From NCBI RefSeq assembly GCF_035998295.1, contig NZ_DASYHS010000173.1, positions 1-59,486 on the forward strand: DNA of 59,486 bases, written 5' to 3'. The DNA is from DASYHS01 sp035998295. GTDB lineage: Bacteria > Pseudomonadota > Alphaproteobacteria > Azospirillales > Azospirillaceae. Below are positions 1 through 7,245 of the stretch, piece after piece (position 1 is the first letter of the stretch; the number at the start of each line of letters is the position of its first letter). Position numbers and translations under genes: made by a program. The notes under the pieces were generated by a model. It saw only the letters and a list, made by a program, of their open reading frames with translations, was not told where the DNA came from and did no database searches.

Positions 1-1
1 T

Positions 2-94
2 CTCGTGCGCGACTACGAGGCCCGCCTCGATGTCTCCGAAGGCATGATCTACGTCGCCATGAGCAGCTTGTTGCTCAGGCGAATCACAACCTGA
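2..94 (+). mobile_element. C-terminal end of an IS5-family transposase (cut by window edge)
   Basis: The first 30 codons read as the end of an IS5-type DDE transposase: an acidic RDYE segment, then SEGMIYVAMSSLLLRRI, a typical tail for this family, then a stop at 92-94. The catalytic core lies upstream of the window, so completeness cannot be judged. It is the first of several mobile-element remnants in the first 3 kb. The family call rests only on this short tail. Confidence 0.6.
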
Positions 95-162
95 AGGAGA
101 TGATCTTCATTTCCAAACAGGCACTTAATGACGCGAACCGCTGTAGGAGTACCTGATGCAAG

Positions 163-188
163 CGCGTGGGCGTCATGACGCCCACGCG
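163..188. repeat. 26-bp perfect palindrome
   Basis: The sequence CGCGTGGGCGTCA followed by its exact reverse complement forms a perfect 26-bp inverted repeat with no spacer. It lies just past the IS5 transposase tail and just before the IS701-like remnant on the other strand. It could be a transposon-end structure or a bidirectional transcription stop. No T-tract follows it. Confidence 0.6.
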
Positions 189-189
189 A

Positions 190-660
190 ACTCAGGGCAG
201 GGAGGCATGGGTCGCTGGTCGCGCATCACCACGTTGGTCTCGGGCATCACCGCGGGGACCTGGAGGTCCTTCAAGGTCGACGCCGCGCGCCGGGGACGGC
301 GATGATCTTGGCGACGGACCGGCTCTCGACCACGGGCACCGGGCGCCTGGGTGGCCGTCGGCGGCCGGAGGGATGGGCCGCGGGCACGACCATGGCCTCG
401 TCCGCGGGATAGACCTTCTGCAGTGGGCCGATGCCGACCGCGTAGAGCAGGCCACGCTCCGTCAGCCCGGCGCGGAACGCGGCCGCCTTGCCGTATTCGG
501 CGTCGGCGGCCGCGCCAGCTGAACTCCGCCCCCGCGGCGCGCACGCGGTCGATCTCCTCGAGCGCCAGGCGCCACTTCGGCTGCCCGGTGACGCCGCTCG
601 GCACGCGGGCGAGGAGCCGGCGGGCGCCCTTCGCAAGGTGTCGGAGACGGCCTCCTTCGA
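190..660 (-). pseudogene. Frameshifted IS701-like DDE transposase remnant
   Basis: Reading the minus strand, one frame gives an ALEEIDRVRAAGAEF segment and a second frame continues with ADAEYGKAAAFRAGLTERGL, then YAVGIGPLQKVYPADEAM. Joined, these match the central part of IS701-type DDE transposases, where the sequence runs AEIDR..AAGVRFGCVLADAGYG. The second catalytic Asp lies in ADAEYG. The continuity needs at least one frame change near 520, and both ends of the protein are absent. It is therefore a decayed insertion-sequence fragment and not an active gene. Confidence 0.6.
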
Positions 661-782
661 CGGCTGGAGCGAGCACGGCGAGGCGCGCTATCGCATCGGC
701 CTCGAGGAGGCCGCCGACCTCATGGGCGGGGACGCCGCCGCCATCGGGAGCGGTTCTAGCCGGGACAGCACCCCTGCATCAG

Positions 783-923
783 ATGCCACGAAGCCTATGG
801 GACGCCGAGCCCAACCTGAGGGCGAACTGGGCCAGGAAGAAGGCCGAAGACGCCGATGAGCAACTCTCCCGGCTCCTCGATCAGCTCGGCTTGGGTATCG
901 AAGGGCAGGAGGACCAGCGATGA
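783..923 (+). CDS. Small hypothetical protein, 46 aa, coupled to the next gene
   Basis: A 46-codon frame starting ATG at 783 ends in TGA at 921-923, which overlaps the next start ATG (920) as ATGA. The product is charged and predicted helical (segments such as ARKKAEDADEQLSRLLDQL). I do not recognise a family. The overlap with the DUF4258-like gene is the main reason to believe it is translated. A two-gene toxin-antitoxin-like arrangement is possible but unproven. The frame is open further upstream, so the real start is uncertain. Confidence 0.35.
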   Translation: MPRSLWDAEPNLRANWARKKAEDADEQLSRLLDQLGLGIEGQEDQR

Positions 924-1195
924 TGAGGTTCGGGTTCACCGCCCGTGGTCGATCTCGGATGCGCCAGCGCAGTTTGCGGGAGGATGACGTCGAGTTCATT
1001 CTGCGGCATGGAACGGAAACCGACGATGGCGTGCTCCTCACCGCCCGGGACGTCCAGGAGCTGGTCCGCGGGGCCAAGCGCCTCATCGAGACGGCCGAAC
1101 GCCTCAGGTGCAAACGGGTCGCGACCCGCGACGGCGCGATCATCACGGCTTTTCACGCCGACCGCCGTCAGCAACATGCGTTGCTGCATCGCTGA
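920..1195 (+). CDS. DUF4258-like small protein
   Basis: The product is 91 aa. The N-terminal half has the layout of DUF4258 proteins: an aromatic FGFTARGRSRMRQR segment, then LREDDVEFILRHGTE with a conserved Gly, then a strand segment. The C-terminal half is basic (GAKRLIETAERLRCKRVATR). Such small proteins often sit next to antitoxin-like genes in mobile regions, which fits the upstream overlapping 46-codon frame and the surrounding transposase and integrase debris. Function is unknown. The family assignment is by pattern only and moderately uncertain. Confidence 0.5.
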   Translation: MMRFGFTARGRSRMRQRSLREDDVEFILRHGTETDDGVLLTARDVQELVRGAKRLIETAERLRCKRVATRDGAIITAFHADRRQQHALLHR

Positions 1196-1670
1196 GGGCC
1201 CGGAACTCAAGGATGTGAATGGACCCTGGTGTCCCCTGTCTTCGGCGCGTCGGACCGGTCGTGCTTCGGCCGGATCGCCCCAAGGCGGCGGAGACCCGCC
1301 CCGACACCGCGTCGGCCAGCTGCCGCAGCGGGTCGGCGTCCCGGCCGACGTATCGATCGCTCATTGCGAGTGTCCTGTGGCCCGGGGCCTCACGGACTAG
1401 GAACACGTTCGCGCCGGCCTGGCCCGCGCAAGTCCCCAACCCGTGCCTGAGGTCGTGGAGGCGGAGGCCCTCGATCCCGGCCCTCTCCCGGACCTTGCGC
1501 CACGCGTGCTCCAGGACGCTCGCCGACAGCGGACGGTCTGGGGCGTCCCTGGCCGGGACGAAGTCGCCGACGCGGGGGAGGGCGGTCATAATGTCCGCCG
1601 CCGCGGCGCCGATCACGTGCTCCGGCCAACTGCTGGCGCGCGGTGATCCTGTTCCGCGAAATTGTCGCAT
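1143..1670 (-). pseudogene. Truncated tyrosine recombinase/integrase fragment
   Basis: This is a 175-codon open frame whose central part is the C-terminal half of a phage-type tyrosine recombinase. It has a SVLEHAWRKVRERAGI segment, the catalytic box LRLHDLRHGLG with Arg, a GH in REAPGHRTLA, and the nucleophile Tyr in SDRYVG. The N-terminal SAM-like domain and the first catalytic Arg are missing. Recognisable homology starts near 1640, directly beside the end of the intact integrase. The last 30 or so codons overlap the DUF4258-like gene on the other strand and are probably not native. It is a relic of an earlier integration event. Confidence 0.65.
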
Positions 1671-1704
1671 CTGCTCGTTTGCGCTCGGCGAGGCCTTGCT
1701 CGAC

Positions 1705-2922
1705 CTAGCCCATCATCCCTCCGGTGATCGCAAAAACCGAGCATGACACGCTCCACGCCTCCATCAACTCACGGCGCTTGTCGAACAAGTCCCCCCGACG
1801 GTACGCGGCCTCGACCTTGTCCGACACCACGTAGGCCAGCGCCATCTCCGCGACCTCGCGCGGAAAGTTAGTCCGCTCCGCTGCCCAATCGCGGAACGTC
1901 GAACGGAAGCCGTGCACCGTCACGTCGTCGCGCCCCATGCGCTCCAGCACCTTGGCCATGGCCATGTTGCTGAGCGGCTTCCTCGCCTTGCCGCCGGGAA
2001 AGACGTGCTCGCCCTCGCGCAGATCCAGCATGCGTCGCAGGATCGACATCGCCGCCCCGCTCAGGGGCACGCGATGCTCCCTGCCCGCCTTGATTCGGGT
2101 CGACGGTATGGTCCATACCGCCTTGCCCAAGTCGATCTCGTCCCAGGTCGCCCCTATGGTTTCGCTTGTGCGCGTCGCAGTCAGGATCACGAACTCCAGC
2201 GCAGACGTTGCGACTCCCTCCTGCGCGCGCAGCCTCGCCATGAAGGCCGGCAACTCGTCGTAGGGCAGCGCGGCATGGTGTTGGACGCGGCGCACCTTGG
2301 CCCGTCGGGGCAGCAGGTTCTCCAGATGGCCTTTCCACCGGGCAGGGTTGTCGCCTCGTCGAAGATCTCGGCTCGTGGCCCAGTCCAACACCGCCTCGAT
2401 GCGTTGGCGCACTCGGGTCGCCGTCTCGGTCTTGGTGTACCAGATCGGCTCCAGCGCCTTCAGCACGAGGTCGACCGTCACCGCCTGGACCGGCAGCGCA
2501 CCGAACACGGGCGTGACGTAGGCCTTGAGCGTGTTACGGAATTGGTCGGCGTGCTTGGCGTTCCGCCACCCTGCCCGATGAGCGTTGACGTACCTCTCGG
2601 CCGCGTGGTCGAACGTGGTTGCGCTCGCCGCCAGCAGCCTTTCGTCGGCTCGTTCCTTCTTGCGTGCCTCGATGGGGTCGATGCCTTCCAAGCGCATCTT
2701 GCGGCAGGCCGTCGCCCGGTCACGTGCCTCGGCCAGCGCGATCGTGTGCACGGGACCAAGTCCCATCTCGCGTGCGCGCCCGTCGAGGGTGAATCGGTAG
2801 ATCCACGACTTCGCGCCGCTCTCGGTCACCTGAAGGTAGAGGCCGCCCCCGTCCGGGTACATGCCTTTCGCTTTCGCCTTCGCGACGGCCAATGCGCTAA
2901 GCCGTCCGATCTGCCTCGCCAT
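1705..2922 (-). CDS. P4-type site-specific integrase (DUF4102 + tyrosine recombinase)
   Basis: The product is 405 aa, the usual length of P4-like island integrases. Residues about 5-95 form the arm-type DNA-binding domain (YPDGGGLYLQVTESGAKSW). A core-binding domain follows to about residue 205, then the catalytic domain. The first Arg is in ILTATRTSE, the HxxR box is VHGFRSTFRDW, and the nucleophile Tyr is in VEAAYRRGD. The residue before VVSDK is Tyr (EMALAYVVSDK), where relatives normally have His (ALAHVVGDK). This one-base change (CAC to TAC) may impair cleavage. The gene probably marks an integrated island, but no tRNA or attachment repeat is visible next to it. Confidence 0.92.
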   Translation of the reverse strand: MARQIGRLSALAVAKAKAKGMYPDGGGLYLQVTESGAKSWIYRFTLDGRAREMGLGPVHTIALAEARDRATACRKMRLEGIDPIEARKKERADERLLAASATTFDHAAERYVNAHRAGWRNAKHADQFRNTLKAYVTPVFGALPVQAVTVDLVLKALEPIWYTKTETATRVRQRIEAVLDWATSRDLRRGDNPARWKGHLENLLPRRAKVRRVQHHAALPYDELPAFMARLRAQEGVATSALEFVILTATRTSETIGATWDEIDLGKAVWTIPSTRIKAGREHRVPLSGAAMSILRRMLDLREGEHVFPGGKARKPLSNMAMAKVLERMGRDDVTVHGFRSTFRDWAAERTNFPREVAEMALAYVVSDKVEAAYRRGDLFDKRRELMEAWSVSCSVFAITGGMMG

Positions 2923-3060
2923 CTTGAACCCACGGTTCTACCCACATTCAGATCGCGGATTGTGGCGGTTGCGGGCGAACGGGTCCAGCATGATGAAGTC
3001 AAGATGCGTAGGCCTTCTGCGGATTTAAGGAATGAGAGCGGACCTGGGCGACACTCAGTT

Positions 3061-3081
3061 TGGCGGACACCCCGTCCGCCA
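3061..3081 (-). terminator. Hairpin downstream of acdS
   Basis: TGGCGGAC and GTCCGCCA form an 8-bp GC-rich stem around a 5-nt loop, about 40 bp past the acdS stop codon in its direction of transcription. No clear T-run follows. It is best read as a weak or Rho-assisted terminator, or as an mRNA-stabilising hairpin. Confidence 0.4.
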
Positions 3082-3119
3082 TTTCACTCCTTAGCTGACC
3101 ACGCAAGCGACCACCGGCC

Positions 3120-4139
3120 TCAGCCGTCCTTGTAGTAGTAGCTGTATCCGTTGAGGGCCGGCGCGCCGCCGAGATGGGCGTAGAGCACCCGCGATCCCTC
3201 GGGAAAGAAGCCCTTGCGCGTCAGGTCGATCATGCCCTGCATCGATTTGCCCTCGTAGACGGGGTCCGTGATCATCGCCTCCGTGCGGGCGGCGAGCCGG
3301 ATCGCCTCGTTGGTCTCGTCCGAGGGCACGCCATAGGCCGGATAGGCGTAGTCAGGATTGATGACAATCTCGTCCTCGCGCACGGCGCGGCCTAGGCCGA
3401 CGAGGGTCGCCGTGTCGTCGACGATCCGGCGAACCTGCGCGCGGGTCCGGTCGAGCGTGCCGGATGCGTCGATGCCGATCACCCGATCCGCCCTGTCCTG
3501 CGCGGCGAAGCCGACGATCATGCCGGCCTGCGTGGAGCCCGTCACGACGCACACGACCACGTAGTCGAAGGTGAAGCCGAGTTCGGCTTCCTGCTTCGCC
3601 ACTTCCTCGGCGAAGCCGACATAGCCGAGCGCGCCGAACTTGTGCACCGAGGCCCCGGCGGGAATGGGATAGGGCTTGCCGCCCGCCTCCTCGACCGACC
3701 GGATGGCATCCTCCCAGCTCTTGCGGATGCCGATGTCGAAGCCGTCATCGACGAGCCGGCTGTCGGCGCCCATCAGGCGCGTCATCAGGATGTTGCCGAC
3801 GCGGTCATAGACCGAGTCGTAATGCGGCACCCACTTCTCCTGGATCACGACGCATTTCATGCCGATCTTGGCGGCCGTCGCCGCGACCATGCGGGTGTGG
3901 TTCGACTGCACGCCGCCGATCGACACCAGCGTGTCGGCGCCCGAGGCGATCGCGTCCGGCACGATGTATTCGAGCTTCCTGAGCTTGTTGCCGCCCATGG
4001 CGAGGCCCGAATTGCAGTCTTCGCGCTTTGCATAGATCCGCACCTTGCCGCCCAGCGCCTCGGTCAGCCGCGGCAGATGCTCGATCGGCGTCGGGCCGAA
4101 GGTGAGCGGGTAGCGCTCGAACTTTTCCAGCAGGGACAT
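3120..4139 (-). CDS. acdS: 1-aminocyclopropane-1-carboxylate (ACC) deaminase
   Basis: This PLP enzyme converts the ethylene precursor ACC to 2-oxobutyrate and ammonia in the cytoplasm. The protein is 339 aa from MSLLEKFERY, matching the family length. An upstream ATG at 4181 would add 14 atypical residues. The PLP Lys is K52 in MGGNKLRK, and the catalytic Ser is in GGVQSNH. The pair that separates true ACC deaminases from D-cysteine desulfhydrases is present: Glu in DPVYEGKSM and Leu in YAHLGGAP. It is divergent from an Lrp-type gene, the usual acdR-acdS arrangement. It suggests contact with plants or other ACC producers. Confidence 0.95.
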   Translation of the reverse strand: MSLLEKFERYPLTFGPTPIEHLPRLTEALGGKVRIYAKREDCNSGLAMGGNKLRKLEYIVPDAIASGADTLVSIGGVQSNHTRMVAATAAKIGMKCVVIQEKWVPHYDSVYDRVGNILMTRLMGADSRLVDDGFDIGIRKSWEDAIRSVEEAGGKPYPIPAGASVHKFGALGYVGFAEEVAKQEAELGFTFDYVVVCVVTGSTQAGMIVGFAAQDRADRVIGIDASGTLDRTRAQVRRIVDDTATLVGLGRAVREDEIVINPDYAYPAYGVPSDETNEAIRLAARTEAMITDPVYEGKSMQGMIDLTRKGFFPEGSRVLYAHLGGAPALNGYSYYYKDG

Positions 4140-4231
4140 CGGGCCGGCTCCATGACGTTTCGTGAGCCAACGGTAGGGCAAGGCACGTGAAACGTGCTCT
4201 CTAATTTCGCGCCCCTTCTTCCTACTTCATC

Positions 4232-4243
4232 TACTGGCCAGTA
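4232..4243. promoter_or_regulatory. Candidate AcdR (Lrp-type) operator in the acdS-acdR intergenic region
   Basis: TACTGGCCAGTA is a perfect 12-bp palindrome in the 140-bp divergent region, 36 bp before the regulator start and about 92 bp before the acdS start. Lrp-type regulators of acdS commonly bind in this divergent gap. The position suits autoregulation plus acdS control. That this regulator binds here is inference. Confidence 0.45.
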
Positions 4244-4279
4244 CTATCCCGCGGTATCGTCCCGGCGTACAGGCAAGAA

Positions 4280-4756
4280 ATGGAAGATCCTTTCACCCAT
4301 GCATTCGACCGCGTCGACGTCAAGATACTGCGCGCCCTGCAGGCCGAGGGACGGTTGACGAATGCCGAGCTTGCGGCGCGCGTGAACGTCAGCCCCGCCA
4401 CCTGCCACCGGCGCACGCAGCGGCTGTTCGACGAGGGCTACATCACCGGGGTTCGCGCCGAGGTCGCCCCCGCGGCGGTCGGGCTCGGCGCGCTCGTGAT
4501 GGTCGGCGTCGTGCTCGATCGCTCGACGCCCGAGAGCTTCGCCGCGTTCGAGGGGGCCGCGCTCGAGCTGAAGGATGTCCTCGACTGCCACCTGGTGGCC
4601 GGCGACTTCGACTACCTGCTGAAAATCCGCGTCCGCGACATGGCGGACTTCAACAAGCTGCACGGGCAGAAGCTGATCGCGCTTCCGGGCGTCAGGCAGA
4701 CCCGGACCTTCTTCGTCATGAAGGAGGTCAAGGACAATGCGCGCCTGCAGTTCTGA
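4280..4756 (+). CDS. acdR: Lrp/AsnC-family regulator, probable AcdR
   Basis: The product is 158 aa. An N-terminal winged HTH (about residues 10-60; VDVKILRALQAEGRLTNAEL, then VSPATCHRRTQRLFDEG) is followed by a C-terminal RAM ligand-sensing domain (DVLDCHLVAGDFDYLLKIRV and a PGVRQTRTFFVMKEVK tail). This is the standard Lrp/AsnC layout and length. It diverges from acdS, as the known activator AcdR does, so it is most likely the ACC-responsive regulator of acdS. There is no strong Shine-Dalgarno before the ATG. Confidence 0.88.
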   Translation: MEDPFTHAFDRVDVKILRALQAEGRLTNAELAARVNVSPATCHRRTQRLFDEGYITGVRAEVAPAAVGLGALVMVGVVLDRSTPESFAAFEGAALELKDVLDCHLVAGDFDYLLKIRVRDMADFNKLHGQKLIALPGVRQTRTFFVMKEVKDNARLQF

Positions 4757-4832
4757 GAGGAGCGGCCCCGGGTCGCCGGATCAAAGAAAAGATTTCCTCG
4801 CACCCGCTGCACGCGGCAGTTAGCATGCTCTC

Positions 4833-4886
4833 ATGAAAAAGCAACTCGTTCAGCGCCTCGTCCACACCTTGACCGGGCACTCCTGA
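4833..4886 (+). CDS. Possible 17-aa leader peptide upstream of the protease-like gene
   Basis: A 17-codon frame (MKKQLVQRLVHTLTGHS) ends in a TGA that shares one base with the following ATG at 4886. The arrangement would allow translational coupling to the next gene, which itself lacks a clear ribosome binding site. There is no good Shine-Dalgarno here either, so this may be chance. Confidence 0.25.
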   Translation: MKKQLVQRLVHTLTGHS

Positions 4887-5959
4887 TGCCGCCGCCGCGG
4901 CACGCTCCGCCGCCGGTCCCGGGTGGGTTCGTGCCGCTTGCGGCAGCCACGGGCCCGACCGTCCAGCGCGCAGCCGCGCCGGGACGGATGGCTCCGCCGC
5001 CGGTGGCGTGGCCCGGTCCGCGACCGCCGGGGGCCAGCACGGTCCAGGCGGCGATGCCGCCTTCCCGACCAGTGCAGGCGGCGATGCCGCCTTCCCGACC
5101 AGTCCAGGCGGCGATGCCGCCCTCCCGATCCGTGCAGACGGCCGCCCCGCCAACCATCCAGCGAGCCGGCGTGGGACTGATGATCGTGGGAAGGGGGCCG
5201 GCGCCACCCCGCCCGGCGGCCCGTGCCCCCTCCGGCGCCGGGCGCGGAAGCGTAATCCAGCGCCAGGCTGGGATCCTGACGCTGACGAACCCGCTGGACG
5301 AGAATGACCTGGACGCGATCACAGAAGAGCAGATCGACGCCGACATGGTGGTTTACGCCAACGTGAGCAGGCTGAAGAAGCTCCATCCGAGCGCGGTAGC
5401 GATCGACGCCGACCTCGGGACTTCCGCTCCGATTCCCGCCGCGCAGCTGGCGGGCCTGACCCGTCTGTTCATCGTCGCCCATGGCAGGCCGGGCAGCGTC
5501 GCCGACCTCACTCCCGTGGGCATGGTCATGAAGCTGCTGAAAGACGTCGCCGCCCAGGGATCGGGCATTCAGGACAAGGAAGAGAAGCGCCAGCGCCTGA
5601 GGCAGTTCTGGCAGATCGAGGAGATCGTCCTCGTGGCCTGCAGCAGCGACGTATCCGAGGGCCAAGCCCAGAGCTTCGCCAAGCAGATGCATGCCTCGAT
5701 CATAAGAATGGTCAACCACCTGCTGCCCAAGCCGATCCGGGTCGTCGGGCTGAAGGGTATCGGCATCGTCGACCACCAAGGCCAGATCCGTGTGATCCCA
5801 CCCGAAAAGAAGGGTGAGTACCGTGCGGCCAAGGCCAAACTGCCACCGGGCGGTGCTGAACGCCGGCAAGCACATGGCCAGTTGCTGGATGCCTTCGCCT
5901 ATCCCAACGGCAAGGGCACCATGACCTACACCTCGGATCCGACTACCCTGAACTTCTGA
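4886..5959 (+). CDS. Pro-rich protein with IQR motifs and a caspase-like (clan CD) His/Cys dyad
   Basis: The product is 357 aa. Residues 1-125 are low complexity, rich in Pro and Ala. They carry three tandem 10-residue repeats (VQAAMPPSRP) and three TVQRA/TIQRA/VIQRQ motifs like those scattered through DUF4157 (eCIS core) and other polymorphic-toxin proteins. Residues about 128-357 look globular. A hydrophobic strand ends in His-Gly (LFIVAHGRPGS, H199) and a second ends in Cys (EEIVLVACSSD, C252). This is the dyad layout of clan CD peptidases such as MARTX CPD (C80) and caspase-like folds. There is no signal peptide. An exported or phage-tail-loaded effector, or a self-processing protein, would fit. 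I know no named family for it. Confidence 0.6.
   Translation: MPPPRHAPPPVPGGFVPLAAATGPTVQRAAAPGRMAPPPVAWPGPRPPGASTVQAAMPPSRPVQAAMPPSRPVQAAMPPSRSVQTAAPPTIQRAGVGLMIVGRGPAPPRPAARAPSGAGRGSVIQRQAGILTLTNPLDENDLDAITEEQIDADMVVYANVSRLKKLHPSAVAIDADLGTSAPIPAAQLAGLTRLFIVAHGRPGSVADLTPVGMVMKLLKDVAAQGSGIQDKEEKRQRLRQFWQIEEIVLVACSSDVSEGQAQSFAKQMHASIIRMVNHLLPKPIRVVGLKGIGIVDHQGQIRVIPPEKKGEYRAAKAKLPPGGAERRQAHGQLLDAFAYPNGKGTMTYTSDPTTLNF
5042..5131 (+). repeat. Three 30-bp in-frame tandem repeats
   Basis: Three near-identical 30-bp units encode VQAAMPPSRP, VQAAMPPSRP and VQAAMPPSRS in the linker of the protease-like protein. The first two differ by one base (GTC or GTG for the Val). Such near-identity suggests recent slippage or recombination. 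Confidence 0.85.
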
Positions 5960-5984
5960 CGCCGCGCCCTCCCGGGCGGCCGGC

Positions 5985-6014
5985 GGGTGGCTGGCGCCGA
6001 AGCCCCAGCCACCC
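5985..6014. terminator. Hairpin between convergent genes
   Basis: GGGTGGCTGG and CCAGCCACCC form a perfect 10-bp stem with a 10-nt loop in the 66-bp gap between the protease-like gene (plus strand) and dctP (minus strand). A bidirectional transcription stop fits the convergent layout, although there is no U-tract. Confidence 0.45.
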
Positions 6015-6025
6015 CGGCACCGGCC

Positions 6026-7144
6026 TCAGCGGCCGGCGGCCTGCGCACCGTAGACGTAGCTGTCGTAGCTGTACTCGGCGACGCGGAACCATTCGAAGGA
6101 CTCGTCGCGGAACTTCTTCCACGACGGATAGATCTTGGCCCAGGCCGGGTTGTTGGCGTTGTACTCCTCGTACAGCTCGAAGGTCGCCTTGTAGGCGGCA
6201 TCCATCACGTCCTTCGGCAGCGGGCGCAGCTGGACACCCTTTCCGACCAGCGAGCGGATGGCCGTGGTGTTCTTGACGTCGTAGAGAGCCTGCATGTTGA
6301 GGTTGGCAGCCTTGCAGGCGGTCTGCAGCGCGGCCTTGTAGGCCTCGGGCAGCGCCTCGTACTGGCCCTTGTTGACGAAGAAGTGGATCGTCAGGCCGCC
6401 CTCCCAGTAGGCGGGATAGTAGTAGTAGGGCGCGATCTGGTGGAAGCCCAGACGTTCGTCATCATACGGGCCGACCCATTCGGCGGCATCGATGGTGCCG
6501 CGCTCGAGCGCGGGATAGATGTCGCCGCCCGGCAGCTGCTGGGGCACGACGCCGAGACGGGACATGACCTCGCCGGCGACGCCCGCGATGCGCATCTTGA
6601 TGCCGTTCAGGTCGGCGAGGCTCTTGATCTCCTTGCGGAACCAGCCGCCCATCTGGGCGCCGGTGCCACCGCCGGGGATGCCGACGACGCCGTAATCGGT
6701 CAGGAACTCGTTATAGAGCTCGTTGCCGCCGCCATGGTAGAGCCAGGCATTCTGCTGGCGGGCGTTGAAGCCGAACGGAATGGTCGAACCGATGGCGAAG
6801 GTCGGGTTCTTTCCGGTGAAGTAATAGCCGCAGGTATGGGCGATCTCGACGGTATTGGCCTGGACCGCGTCGATGGCCTGAGGGCCGGGAACCAGTTCGC
6901 CGGCCTGGAACACCTGGATCTGGAACTTGCCCTCGGTGATGGCCGAGAGCGCTTCCGCCATCACGACGGCGCCGCCATAGATGGTGTCGAGGTTGTTCGG
7001 GAACCCCGAGGTCAGGCGCCAGCGCAGGGTCGGCAGCGTCTGGGCGATGGCCGGGGCGGCAAGCATCGTTCCCGCGGCGGCGGCGCCGGCGCCGGCCAGC
7101 GCCCCTTTGGTCAGGAAGCCGCGGCGGTCGAGATTGGTGGTCAT
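6026..7144 (-). CDS. dctP: TRAP transporter substrate-binding protein (DctP family), Tat-exported
   Basis: This periplasmic solute receptor of a tripartite ATP-independent transporter is 372 aa. It has a twin-arginine signal (DRRGFLTKGALAG, then a hydrophobic Ala-rich stretch ending APAIAQ). The mature part matches the DctP family: WRLTSGFP start, AIDAVQANTVEIAHT, the conserved Arg segment GIKMRIAGVAGEVMSRLG, and GDIYPALERGTIDAAEWVGP. The subfamily resembles TakP-like receptors for 2-oxo or hydroxy carboxylates, so an organic acid ligand is likely. It is third in the dctQ-dctM-dctP operon, 101 bp after dctM, with a strong AGGAGG site. Confidence 0.93.
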   Translation of the reverse strand: MTTNLDRRGFLTKGALAGAGAAAAGTMLAAPAIAQTLPTLRWRLTSGFPNNLDTIYGGAVVMAEALSAITEGKFQIQVFQAGELVPGPQAIDAVQANTVEIAHTCGYYFTGKNPTFAIGSTIPFGFNARQQNAWLYHGGGNELYNEFLTDYGVVGIPGGGTGAQMGGWFRKEIKSLADLNGIKMRIAGVAGEVMSRLGVVPQQLPGGDIYPALERGTIDAAEWVGPYDDERLGFHQIAPYYYYPAYWEGGLTIHFFVNKGQYEALPEAYKAALQTACKAANLNMQALYDVKNTTAIRSLVGKGVQLRPLPKDVMDAAYKATFELYEEYNANNPAWAKIYPSWKKFRDESFEWFRVAEYSYDSYVYGAQAAGR

Positions 7145-7245
7145 GGAAGTCTCCTCCTCTTCTGCGTTGGGCAGCGTCAGGGATTGTTCGATCTCCCGAT
7201 CGCCGCGGTGAGTAATTGGGTGATTGATCGATGGTTATCGGCTGG

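Noticed and set aside
2923..3119. tRNA or attachment site next to the island integrase
   Set aside because: No cloverleaf, T-loop or CCA-like end could be made, and no direct repeat of this gap was found near the other integrase fragment.
3120..4139. D-cysteine desulfhydrase
   Set aside because: The Glu and Leu that distinguish ACC deaminase are both present, and an acdR-type gene diverges from it.
5042..5131. CRISPR-like repeats
   Set aside because: The 30-bp units are directly adjacent without spacers and encode a repeated peptide in frame.
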